Source of the DNA: Pyrodictium sp. | GTDB taxonomy: Archaea > Thermoproteota > Thermoprotei_A > Sulfolobales > Pyrodictiaceae | NCBI GenBank assembly: GCA_015662475.1 | Contig: DQUB01000204.1 | Span: 1 to 14,500 of the forward strand | Direction: 5' to 3' | Length of the DNA stretch: 14,500 bases | In this document: piece by piece, positions 6,564 through 13,472 of the stretch | How positions within the stretch are numbered: position 1 is the stretch's first letter | Layout of the letters: every line of letters begins with the position of its first letter | Translations under genes and position numbers: made by a program | The notes under the pieces: generated by a model | Seen by the model: the letters and a program-made list of their open reading frames with translations, nothing else | The model's database searches: none | Told to the model about the DNA's origin: nothing

Positions 6564-6947
6564 TTGAGCATCGATGAGCTTGAAGTACTAGTTAGAGCAC
6601 TGGGGCTTCCATACCAGAAACGCGGGAATGCTATACTGACCATGTACAAGACGGAGACAGGGGAAGAGATAGGGATTGTAATAAGCTTGGAGCAGGAGAC
6701 AGAGAGTGTTAGAGTAGCTGCTCCTCTAGATGTTGAACCTTTACCTCAAGCTCTTAGCTGGTTTCTAGAAGAGAACTTTACAAGTACAACCTACAAATAC
6801 ACAATAGACACTGAAGGCTTCATAACAGTCGTGTATGATTTACCAGCAAAATGTATTAAAACAGCGAGAGATTTGAGAGAAGCGATAGTAGAGGTTATAG
6901 AAGGTGCTAAGAGGGTTCTCGAGAGAGTCGAAAAAGAGGAAAGCTAG
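6564..6947 (+). CDS. Conserved-looking archaeal protein of unknown function
   Basis: I do not recognise this 127-residue protein. It appears soluble and alpha/beta: an N-terminal helix (SIDELEVLVRALG), strands AILTMYKTETGEEIGIVISL and VRVAAPLDVEP, a helix around LSWFLEENF, strands YKYTIDTEGFITVVYDLP, and a long C-terminal charged helix (about 100-127). The layout loosely recalls the small YbjN/secretion-chaperone-like folds, but that is only an impression. There is one Cys (in AKCIKTA). The start is TTG with an excellent GGAGGTG site (6551-6557) 6 nt upstream, which makes the gene real. It follows the DHH gene by 27 nt and probably ends the operon. Its TAG stop shares bases with the stop of the convergent eL40 gene in CTAG (6944-6947). 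Confidence 0.8.
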   Translation: MSIDELEVLVRALGLPYQKRGNAILTMYKTETGEEIGIVISLEQETESVRVAAPLDVEPLPQALSWFLEENFTSTTYKYTIDTEGFITVVYDLPAKCIKTARDLREAIVEVIEGAKRVLERVEKEES

Positions 6948-7114
6948 CCTTTCTTCAAACCTCTTTCAGCTCGTTTGGGCCTCAAATTCTTACTCTTACA
7001 ACGTCTACACTTTACTGCTGTAGGTGGATTTAATGCCCCACATTTGCGGCAAACCTTCTTGTTCAAAACCCTCTCATAGACTATTTTTAGCAGTTCTGGA
7101 TCTCTAACAGGCAA
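6944..7114 (-). CDS. rpl40e: 50S ribosomal protein eL40 (L40e)
   Basis: This 56-residue basic protein is the archaeal version of the ribosomal protein fused to ubiquitin in eukaryotes. It has the single zinc ribbon with C22, C25, C36 and C39 (KVCRKCGALNPP then VKCRRCKSKNLRPK), which is the family signature. The frame is open up to TTG 7153, which would give 69 residues. I chose TTG 7114 because archaeal homologues start with M-P-x-x-D-P-E-x-L-x-I-V-x-E-R-V-L, and because a TATA-like CTTTTAAC is centred 29 nt upstream, giving a nearly leaderless transcript. The gene lies downstream of the MFS gene on the same strand and ends face to face with the 127-residue protein gene. Confidence 0.93.
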   Translation of the reverse strand: MPVRDPELLKIVYERVLNKKVCRKCGALNPPTAVKCRRCKSKNLRPKRAERGLKKG

Positions 7115-7138
7115 TGTTTCAGCCCGACATGCTGGTTT

Positions 7139-7146
7139 GTTAAAAG
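7139..7146 (-). promoter_or_regulatory. rpl40e: TATA box for the eL40 gene
   Basis: On the minus strand CTTTTAAC lies at 7146-7139, preceded by G-rich sequence. Its centre is 29 nt before TTG 7114, the distance expected for a start site at or just before the start codon. This gives eL40 a promoter independent of the upstream transporter gene. If translation began instead at TTG 7153, this box would lie inside the coding region. Confidence 0.5.
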
Positions 7147-7192
7147 CCCCCAAATAAAATCAGCTCTCTTAGACTAGTATGGTATTGGCCGC

Positions 7193-8305
7193 CTAGATGT
7201 TAACTCTTTTTGCTCGTTGCTCGTACACTACTAGTAGAAATGCACTTGTTAGTGCTGCTAGCGTTGATGTGATTTGGTATGTGTGAAGCGATGTATCTAA
7301 CATCGATATTGTTAGTAGTGTGAGTCCTACAGGGGTGTAGGCTGCTGAGGTTGTTGCTGTGCCCAATGCTTCTCCAAGAATCCTTGTAGTGTAGAGATAC
7401 AAGCTCGTGTCTAGGAATGGGAAGAGTGGAATTAGCCATGCTATAGCGGCGGTTAGGCCGTGTAGTGAGGGATAGATGTAGACGTAGGCTGCGTATGCGA
7501 GTAGAGTAGCTTGTAATACCTTTTCTGGGCCTAGTTTGTCGACAGTTTTTCCGGCTAGTGGGCGTATAGCTGCGCCTATAAGCCCAGTTGCAAAAAGCGT
7601 TAAAGCATACATTACATTGTCTCGTCCGAGTTCAACATATAGAGTTGAAAGGTAGATTGAGCCTATTATCTCGGTCATGTAGAGGATAGAAGTTGAGAGA
7701 GCGATTACGTAAAGTAGCGAACCACAGTTACTCTGCCATGAAATCCTACGCCTAGGATACTCTGTTGGAAGGTACAACATGTATAGTGTGTAAGAAACCG
7801 CGGTAAGTAAACCAGTTAGCATCATTGTTGGTGTATAGCCTAGTAGTTGGTAGGTTAATGGCGCTGTTAATGCGCCGAGGCTCCAACCTATGGTCGAGCC
7901 TATGAAATAGCTGCTTAGCGTATGTCCAGTGGGCGATGCTGATATCACTATCGCTGTTGTTTGGGGGCCAGCTAGACTCCAGAAGAGGCTTGCCATACAG
8001 ACGGTGAAGAGGGTTATTGCGGTTGGTTGTGCGCCTATAAAGCCGACAAGTAGGAGGAATAATGCTTCGAGAAAGCCTGGTAGAAGTGCAATTCGAAAAC
8101 CCTTTTTCTCAGCAATACGTGCCCAAGGTATGCCGAGAGCTATTGGTATTGTTTCAGCTGCAGCTAGCTGTGCTAGATAGTTGGGCCCTGCTGACGAGAA
8201 GTGGGCACGTGTTACCGAGTAATACATTGACCAGCTCATTATGTGAAGTAGCGCAGCAAGAGTATAGATGGGCAGCCAATGTTGTAGTCCGCCGTTCAAG
8301 AGCAA
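7193..8305 (-). CDS. MFS-like transporter
   Basis: This 370-residue integral membrane protein resembles a Major Facilitator Superfamily permease; the substrate is not apparent. About 11-12 hydrophobic segments can be drawn, roughly at 10-30, 42-60, 73-92, 95-115, 130-150, 158-178, 195-222, 230-250, 264-282, 284-304, 318-336 and 344-361. Two loops keep the degenerate MFS loop motif: GIPWARIAEKKGFR (58-71) after the second helix, and AGKTVDKLGPEK (251-262) at the matching place in the second half. A basic cytoplasmic stretch YPRRR (183-187) splits the halves. TTG 8305 is preceded by GGGGGC; TTG 8299 is an alternative. Its coding strand is rich in C and A, unlike the G/T/A-rich neighbours, which reflects Leu, Thr, Ala and Tyr-rich membrane segments and possibly a separate origin. 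Confidence 0.82.
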   Translation of the reverse strand: MLLNGGLQHWLPIYTLAALLHIMSWSMYYSVTRAHFSSAGPNYLAQLAAAETIPIALGIPWARIAEKKGFRIALLPGFLEALFLLLVGFIGAQPTAITLFTVCMASLFWSLAGPQTTAIVISASPTGHTLSSYFIGSTIGWSLGALTAPLTYQLLGYTPTMMLTGLLTAVSYTLYMLYLPTEYPRRRISWQSNCGSLLYVIALSTSILYMTEIIGSIYLSTLYVELGRDNVMYALTLFATGLIGAAIRPLAGKTVDKLGPEKVLQATLLAYAAYVYIYPSLHGLTAAIAWLIPLFPFLDTSLYLYTTRILGEALGTATTSAAYTPVGLTLLTISMLDTSLHTYQITSTLAALTSAFLLVVYEQRAKRVNI

Positions 8306-8411
8306 TCTGCCCCCAAAACTTGGTGAGATCCTCTAATAGGACACTAAGACATAAAGCTTACAAGGTATTACGGCTACAACCACATTCAAGAGATGGGAGG
8401 GCAGTGGGACA
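8306..8411. promoter_or_regulatory. Divergent promoter region, MFS gene and NurA gene
   Basis: These 106 bases separate two divergent genes. On the minus strand GCTTTATG (8357-8350) with upstream TTGTAA reads as a BRE-TATA pair about 50 nt before the MFS start, giving a leader of roughly 20-25 nt containing GGGGGC. On the plus strand CTTACAAG (about 8357-8364) could serve NurA at a similar distance, with GGGAGGG before GTG 8412. The two boxes overlap, so the two directions may compete. No operator repeat stands out. Confidence 0.4.
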
Positions 8412-9617
8412 GTGGCTTTCGACCAGCCAGACCCTATAGCACAAATTCTCGAGCAGCTAATGTCTGATGCTGAAGAAGAGGTTGAGGAGATTAGCCAGCC
8501 TGTAGTAGCAAGCTTGCTATCTCAAGTTTCAAAACTGGTTGAAAAGCTTACACTACGATTCGATGATTTTCGTACTGTATTCTTAGAAGGTTTAGATAGG
8601 AAGATTGGAGAGAGAATCTCCACTTATCCTAAGACTTCGGAGAAGGTTGCAGGAGCGGCTATAGACTCGACATGGCCTCCAGATGGTGGTATTGAGCTTG
8701 TAGGAGGACACCTTATAGGTGTTGTAGCTGGCTATTACATCTTCAACGCAAAGCAGGTAAGCGGTCTTAGACGTAGAGGAGTGGCTGCAAAACTGTTTTT
8801 CGTTGATAGTGAAGAGGCTAGGAAAAAGATACCATTGGCAGCTAAATTGTTGGAGAAGAAGGTTGGTATCAAACTTCTTGGTCTAGTTAGCGATGGGAAA
8901 TTGGATATAACGTTACTCTTGTTGGATGGCGAGATAGTACCTTACCAACTCTTGTTTAAGGGTAATCAAGTGATAGCAAACCGGCGACTCCTATATAGGC
9001 TTGATACGGCTGTCTCAAGACTGCTGGGATTGGCTCGCAAAAACAACATTATTGTTGTTGGTGTTGTTAAGAGGAGCTATTCCCACCTAACATCGGTTCT
9101 TCATGGCCGCATCCTACCACTTAATGACAAGGCTTTAATGAGCATAGTTTTGAGAAGACAAGAGTACATGGTATTGGGCAAGTTTAGAGATATACTACCC
9201 GCCTATGCCAAGATTCTAGCGAGTAGTGGTAGAGCGCCCTCTCAGCTTCCAGAGGCTGTTGTAGAAAGACTTAGCACTAGGCCAGAGTATGGAGAGATCG
9301 TTGTAGCCTTTTACAAGCCATCGATGACCACATCTTACAACCATGCAGTACGCATAGAAGTGTATGGGGCTAGTAGTGAGGACGAGTTAGAGCATGTGAT
9401 ATCCCTGCTAGACAGCATGACCAACCCTGCAACAGGTTTACCTGCACCTGTAGACTTTATCGACGAATACATAAGGTTTGAGTCTAGATCTCTAGAGCTC
9501 GTTAGACGACGCATAGTGTCTGAGCTTGCAACGAGGCTAGGGCCTGTAGTTCTAACCTTGCTAAGCCATACCAATCCAGAGAAGAGGTACTTGTACGAGC
9601 CGAGAAGGAGGATGTAG
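8412..9617 (+). CDS. nurA: NurA-family nuclease
   Basis: NurA is a Mn-dependent 5'-3' nuclease that works with the HerA helicase, Mre11 and Rad50 in DNA end resection. This 401-residue protein shows the NurA domain pattern: GAAIDSTWPPDGGIELVGGH (81-100) with the first catalytic Asp D85, LLLLDGEIVPY (168-178) with D172 and E174, VVGVVKRS (215-222), an AVRIEVYG strand (312-319), and a C-terminal PAPVDFIDEYIRFESRS helix (345-360). The first 75 residues form an acidic then helical N-terminal region (VEEISQPVVASLLSQVSKLVEKL). The start is GTG after GGGAGGG and GTGGGA. The usual neighbours herA, mre11 and rad50 are absent from this window; AlaX follows after 53 nt. An unrelated RNase H-like nuclease is the main alternative. 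Confidence 0.78.
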   Translation: MAFDQPDPIAQILEQLMSDAEEEVEEISQPVVASLLSQVSKLVEKLTLRFDDFRTVFLEGLDRKIGERISTYPKTSEKVAGAAIDSTWPPDGGIELVGGHLIGVVAGYYIFNAKQVSGLRRRGVAAKLFFVDSEEARKKIPLAAKLLEKKVGIKLLGLVSDGKLDITLLLLDGEIVPYQLLFKGNQVIANRRLLYRLDTAVSRLLGLARKNNIIVVGVVKRSYSHLTSVLHGRILPLNDKALMSIVLRRQEYMVLGKFRDILPAYAKILASSGRAPSQLPEAVVERLSTRPEYGEIVVAFYKPSMTTSYNHAVRIEVYGASSEDELEHVISLLDSMTNPATGLPAPVDFIDEYIRFESRSLELVRRRIVSELATRLGPVVLTLLSHTNPEKRYLYEPRRRM

Positions 9618-9670
9618 AGAGCGGAGAAAGTTTGGAAAGTGGTGGTATAGACGTAGTTTGGTATGGGTAA

Positions 9671-10396
9671 GTGGCAATGGTGCGTCTTCTCTACCAGGAG
9701 GACAGCTATTTGAAAGAGTTTAGTGCACGTGTAACGCGTGTTGATGGTAATAAAGTGTTTCTAGATCAAACAGCATTTCATCCTAGGCCAAGTGGGGGGC
9801 TTGACGCGGATACAGGTTATCTGATAGTGGGTGGGCAGAAGATCCGTGTTGTTGATTGTGTTGAAGAGGGTGATGATGTGGCACATATCGTAGAGAATGG
9901 GAGTGTGTTTAAACCTGGTTTGGAGGTGCGTGGTGTTATAGATTGGGATAGAAGGTATAGGATGATGAGATTGCATACAGCTAGCCATGTCATAGCAGCG
10001 ATACTGTATAGAAGGTATGGTGCTCTTGTGACAGGTGGCCATATTACTCCGGAAATGGCACGTGACGATTTCGATCTCTCCATGGTTGAGGACTGGAAAG
10101 CAGCAATAAGAGAAGCTATCGAGGAAGCCAATCAAATTATCGCTAGATGTCTGGAGGTGAAGGTCTATTGGCTGCCTAGAGAAGAAGCGTTGAAAATTCC
10201 AGGTGTTGTAAAGCTGGCAGAGCGTTTACCACCATCGGTAGAAAAGCTTAGAATAGTCGAAATACCTGGTGTAGACATACAGGCTGATGGTTCTCCTCAT
10301 GTCAGAAACACTTGTGAGATTGGCAGGATAAAGTTGCTAAAACTTGAGAGTAGGGGTAAGAGGAGGAGAAGAGTCTATTACACAGTCGAACCTTAG
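9671..10396 (+). CDS. alaX: Alanyl-tRNA editing protein AlaX
   Basis: AlaX proteins are free-standing relatives of the AlaRS editing domain. They hydrolyse Ser- or Gly-tRNA(Ala) made by mistake. This 241-residue chain has the medium-size (AlaX-M) layout: an N-terminal beta barrel with FLDQTAFHPRPSGG (30-43), matching the AlaRS pattern LDxTxFYPxxGG, then the tRNA_SAD editing domain with the HxxxH zinc pair H102/H106 in RLHTASHV, and a C-terminal QADGSPHVRNTCEIGRI (204-220) providing H210. At the place where AlaRS editing domains have a zinc-binding Cys (CxxxH) this protein has Asp206 (DGSPH). GTG 9671 and ATG 9677 are both possible starts. The gene sits between NurA and an amidohydrolase with short gaps. 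Confidence 0.88.
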   Translation: MAMVRLLYQEDSYLKEFSARVTRVDGNKVFLDQTAFHPRPSGGLDADTGYLIVGGQKIRVVDCVEEGDDVAHIVENGSVFKPGLEVRGVIDWDRRYRMMRLHTASHVIAAILYRRYGALVTGGHITPEMARDDFDLSMVEDWKAAIREAIEEANQIIARCLEVKVYWLPREEALKIPGVVKLAERLPPSVEKLRIVEIPGVDIQADGSPHVRNTCEIGRIKLLKLESRGKRRRRVYYTVEP

Positions 10397-10419
10397 AAAC
10401 ACGATGGTGTTCAATCCGG

Positions 10420-11595
10420 TTGCCGGTTTACGCGCTTAGAGCACCTAAACTCTACACTGGAGAGCCTGGCGGTGTAATGGAAAACGTATACATAGTCTAT
10501 GACGATGAGAGTGGGAGGATTAGAGAAGTTACACGGCAGAAGCCAAGTGGTGTTGAGCTGCTAGACTTTGGAGACAAGGTTGTCGTGACTCCAGCATTTA
10601 TAGATCCTCACTCTCACATAGGTATGGAGAGACACGGTGAGCCATACTGGGAAGGTGAAGCAAACGAGAAGATGGACTCTATTCTCCCCCTTGTAGACGC
10701 AATATTCTCCGTATACATGGACGACCAATACTTCCGGGAAAGTGTAGAGCATGGTGTACTCTACAGCTGTGTGCTGCCTGGAAGCGGCAACATCATTGGT
10801 GGTCGTGGTGCTTTGATTAGAAATTGGGCTAGAAGCATAGATGAAGCCTATATGGGTTCATGCGGAGTTAAGATGGCTTTAGGCTATAACCCGAGAAGCA
10901 CGACAGATTGGAAAGGAACGCGGCCGCATACCAGGATGGGGGCAATAGCATTACTGGTTAAGTGGGTTGAGAAAGTAAAGTCTACAATAAGACTTGTCGA
11001 GAAGGGCAAGAGAGATCTAGATGAGGTTGAACCAGAGGTTAGAGCACTAATCCCAGTTGTGGAGGGGAGAGAGCTGCTTCGAGTACATGTGCACAAGATA
11101 GACGATATAATGGCCCTTATCCTCTTGAGGAGAAAGTTGAGCCTTTATGCCCCTCTAAAGGTCACAGTAGATCATGCTTGCGACGTCAACCAGTTATGGG
11201 TGTTTGAGAGGCTAAAGAGCGAAAGAATTCCGCTAGTGTATGGCCCTATAGACGCTTTCGCGTATAAAACAGAGTTGAAACATGAAAGCTACAAGAACGT
11301 TAGACTAGTGGTTAAAGCTAAGCCTCTATTTGCGCTAATGAGCGATCATCCAGTGGTTCTGCAGAGGAACCTGTTTCTGCAAACACGCTACCTGCTTAGA
11401 TACGGTATGAGTAAGAGTGAAGCAATAGCCACTGTAACAGGAAATCCCGCAAAAATTCTAGGGTTAGATGTTGGCATAGTTAAGCCAGGCTATCGTGCTA
11501 GTCTTGTTGTATGGAGTGGCGATCCATTCACCTATGTAGACTATCCCATTGTAGTGATAGGTGAAGGCAAGATAATACTTGAACAACAAAGCTAG
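10420..11595 (+). CDS. Amidohydrolase-superfamily metal-dependent hydrolase
   Basis: This 391-residue protein is an amidohydrolase of the imidazolonepropionase/dihydroorotase-like build; the substrate cannot be told. The metal ligands follow the family order: PHSH with H64 and H66 at the end of strand 1 (FIDPHSHIG), K151 in GVKMALGYNP as the possible carboxylated Lys, H223/H225 in RVHVHKIDD, H252 in VTVDHACD and D309 in LMSDHPV. The flanking small beta domain is split between the N-terminus (1-58) and the C-terminus (about 345-391, with GNPAKILGLDVGIVKPGYRASLVVW, typical of the superfamily). The start is TTG 10420, 23 nt after alaX; the nearby ATG 10404 and GTG 10407 are out of frame. No signal peptide is visible. 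Its TAG stop shares bases with the stop of the convergent small gene. Confidence 0.87.
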   Translation: MPVYALRAPKLYTGEPGGVMENVYIVYDDESGRIREVTRQKPSGVELLDFGDKVVVTPAFIDPHSHIGMERHGEPYWEGEANEKMDSILPLVDAIFSVYMDDQYFRESVEHGVLYSCVLPGSGNIIGGRGALIRNWARSIDEAYMGSCGVKMALGYNPRSTTDWKGTRPHTRMGAIALLVKWVEKVKSTIRLVEKGKRDLDEVEPEVRALIPVVEGRELLRVHVHKIDDIMALILLRRKLSLYAPLKVTVDHACDVNQLWVFERLKSERIPLVYGPIDAFAYKTELKHESYKNVRLVVKAKPLFALMSDHPVVLQRNLFLQTRYLLRYGMSKSEAIATVTGNPAKILGLDVGIVKPGYRASLVVWSGDPFTYVDYPIVVIGEGKIILEQQS

Positions 11596-11840
11596 AGCCC
11601 CTCTAAAACATCTTTTGCTTGCTCTAGGAGGTGGTAGTCCAGACAACCTCTAACCTTGAATATTCTAGCAGCCTCATCTAGAACTTCTATCGCATATTCC
11701 AGGGTTTCCACGTCTAGGGGTCTAGTACCCTTGTAGGCTTCTTCAAGCATTGCTAGCACTTGCTCCAGTCTTGGATGATCTCCGCATGAGAGGAGCGTGG
11801 TACGTATTAGGACAAGTGCGTCTGAAAGTCGTGCACGCAT
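11592..11840 (-). CDS. Small helical protein of unknown function
   Basis: I do not recognise this 82-residue protein. It is predicted by eye to be almost wholly helical, with three or four amphipathic helices: LSDALVLIRTTLLS (5-18), RLEQVLAMLEEAYKG (24-38), VETLEYAIEVLDEAARIF (44-61) and YHLLEQAKDVLEGL (69-82). It has two Cys (C19 and C66), no membrane segment and no charged-tail motif. The ATG at 11840 lies about 22 nt after CTAATATC on the minus strand, which fits a leaderless transcript. It ends in a 4-nt CTAG overlap with the amidohydrolase gene and is divergent from the radical SAM gene. Neat fit on both sides, helix periodicity and a plausible promoter argue that it is real. It may be lineage-restricted. 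Confidence 0.65.
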   Translation of the reverse strand: MRARLSDALVLIRTTLLSCGDHPRLEQVLAMLEEAYKGTRPLDVETLEYAIEVLDEAARIFKVRGCLDYHLLEQAKDVLEGL

Positions 11841-11915
11841 GTATAGGCACCCATGATATTAGGTAGTATCCGTGGGAAACTTAGAATAGCCTCTAATCCT
11901 CTTTGAAATCGACTC
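11841..11915. promoter_or_regulatory. Divergent promoter region, small gene and radical SAM gene
   Basis: These 75 bases separate two divergent starts. On the plus strand AACTTAGAATA (about 11878-11888) lies some 30 nt before TTG 11916, with no convincing ribosome site after it. On the minus strand CTAATATC (centred near 11862) lies about 22 nt before ATG 11840. Both distances fit leaderless or nearly leaderless transcripts, which are common for first genes in Crenarchaeota. The boxes are TATA-like, not perfect. Confidence 0.35.
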
Positions 11916-13472
11916 TTGGGTAGAATATTTGAAATGGTATATGAGCATGGTGTTATTGTTAAACGAAGATGTAGAAATTGTATTGGTATAGCTCTGCTCT
12001 ACCCCTCAATCTACAGTGCAGCTGTAGCTAGTCTAACCTATCAAAAGCTCTACTACTTCATCAACATGATCGAATATGTCTATGCTGAAAGGTTTGTCGC
12101 AAAGAAGTTGAAAGGTGTGGAGGATCCCCCTCAAAGTCTAGAGACAGGTGCTCCACTATCAAAGTTTAAGTTGATCATAGCACCGTTGTCGTATGAGGCA
12201 GACTATCTGGGGTTAGTAAGGCTCCTTTTAGCAGCTGGTATTGAGCCTTTGCGTGAGAGGAGAAAAGGTGGTCCAATTATAGTTGTTGGTGGTCCAGCTG
12301 CTATTGCAAGTCCTCAGTTGGCGTTAGAGATTGCTGACATAGTACTTGTTGGCGATATAGAGCTAACCATACCTAAGCTCATAGATGCAATCTATCACGG
12401 GAATCTTGAGGAGATAGTGTGTAGAGATGGATTTCTAACAAGTGATTGTGATAAGCCTGTCAAAAGACTCTATGTAGGTGATCTCGATAGGTCGTTTCAC
12501 CCAATAATGCAGTTTCGCGTACCCGGCAGTGGAGAGCCTTGGGGAGAAGCATTCATGGTTGAAGTTTCTCGTGGTTGTCCGCATATGTGTAGTTTTTGTC
12601 TAATGGCGCATCTCGACATGCCTTTCCGGTATAGAAGTCTCAATACACTGTTAAAACTTATTGAAGAAGGTGTTCAAGTTAACAAAGTTCGTAGGGTTGC
12701 ATTTTACGCTCTAAGCCTATTTGACCATCCGCAAGCTGATGAGCTTATCGAGCATGTTATAGAGATGGGTCTCAGTGCTAGTATAGGTTCGCTTCGTGCA
12801 GACTTGTTAGATGATAGAAGGGTTGAGTTGATCGCACGTTTGGGCCAAAAGGTGTTGACTATAGCTCCAGAAACGCTTTCAGAGAAAGTGTGTAAGGTTC
12901 TTAGGAAGTGTGTGGAGTGGGATCGGGTAGTGGAAGTTTCGAGAGCAGCATGGCGTTATGGCATGCACACGAAATATTATCTCATGCTAGGTGTTCCAGG
13001 CGAAGAGCGTAAAGACGTGGAGGAAACGGCTAGAAAACTAGCAGAACTAATATCACAATCACCTGTGAAAAACCTTATTCGTGTCAGTGTAAACCCGCTA
13101 ATACCAAAGCCCTTTACACCGCTTCAATGGGCTCAATTGGTACCGAAAAAAGAGTATAAAGAGCGTCTCAAAATCTTGAAAGAGATCTTAAGAGGTGTAC
13201 GTGTTAGTGAACTTCCATACAATGAGGCTGTCATTCAAGTAGTGATACATAGAGGAGATAAGAGGGTAGCATTGGCGTTAAGACATGCTGCTGAGATGGG
13301 TGCAGGTTACGCATCAATATTCTCGTATCTGAAAAGGCAGGGTGTACGCATAGAAGATTATACGCGACAATTAGATCCCAACGAAGTACCACAATGGCAC
13401 AAAATGGTAGATGTTGGAATTCCTCTTGCAAGTCTTAAAAGAGCTTTTGAAACACTGCATTATAGTAGTTAA
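11916..13472 (+). CDS. B12-binding-like/radical SAM domain protein
   Basis: This 518-residue protein has an N-terminal cobalamin-binding-like Rossmann domain (about 20-165) with IIVVGGPAAIASPQLALEIADIVLVGDIELTIPKLIDAI split around residues 121-159. The radical SAM core starts at about 212, with the 4Fe-4S cluster triad C221, C225 and C228 in RGCPHMCSFC (CxxxCxxC), followed by FRYRSL and later GVPGEE segments. Family knowledge suggests a methylase or rearrangement enzyme, but the substrate is unknown. The layout resembles the archaeal B12-binding/radical SAM families described from Methanocaldococcus. The usual DxHxxG cobalamin motif is not seen in the N-terminal domain, so B12 may not be bound. 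TTG 11916 fits the upstream TATA-like box; ATG 11934 is an alternative. The TAA stop overlaps that of rpo12. Confidence 0.85.
   Translation: MGRIFEMVYEHGVIVKRRCRNCIGIALLYPSIYSAAVASLTYQKLYYFINMIEYVYAERFVAKKLKGVEDPPQSLETGAPLSKFKLIIAPLSYEADYLGLVRLLLAAGIEPLRERRKGGPIIVVGGPAAIASPQLALEIADIVLVGDIELTIPKLIDAIYHGNLEEIVCRDGFLTSDCDKPVKRLYVGDLDRSFHPIMQFRVPGSGEPWGEAFMVEVSRGCPHMCSFCLMAHLDMPFRYRSLNTLLKLIEEGVQVNKVRRVAFYALSLFDHPQADELIEHVIEMGLSASIGSLRADLLDDRRVELIARLGQKVLTIAPETLSEKVCKVLRKCVEWDRVVEVSRAAWRYGMHTKYYLMLGVPGEERKDVEETARKLAELISQSPVKNLIRVSVNPLIPKPFTPLQWAQLVPKKEYKERLKILKEILRGVRVSELPYNEAVIQVVIHRGDKRVALALRHAAEMGAGYASIFSYLKRQGVRIEDYTRQLDPNEVPQWHKMVDVGIPLASLKRAFETLHYSS

Noticed and set aside
8062..8439. A 125-codon + strand frame antisense to the MFS gene and running into NurA
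   Set aside because: It overlaps the well-supported transporter and the NurA start, has no family features or ribosome site, and reads as a shadow of the transporter's hydrophobic codons.
9761..10135. Minus-strand frames of 104-124 codons opposite alaX
   Set aside because: They lie inside a gene with clear editing-domain motifs and show no recognisable features.
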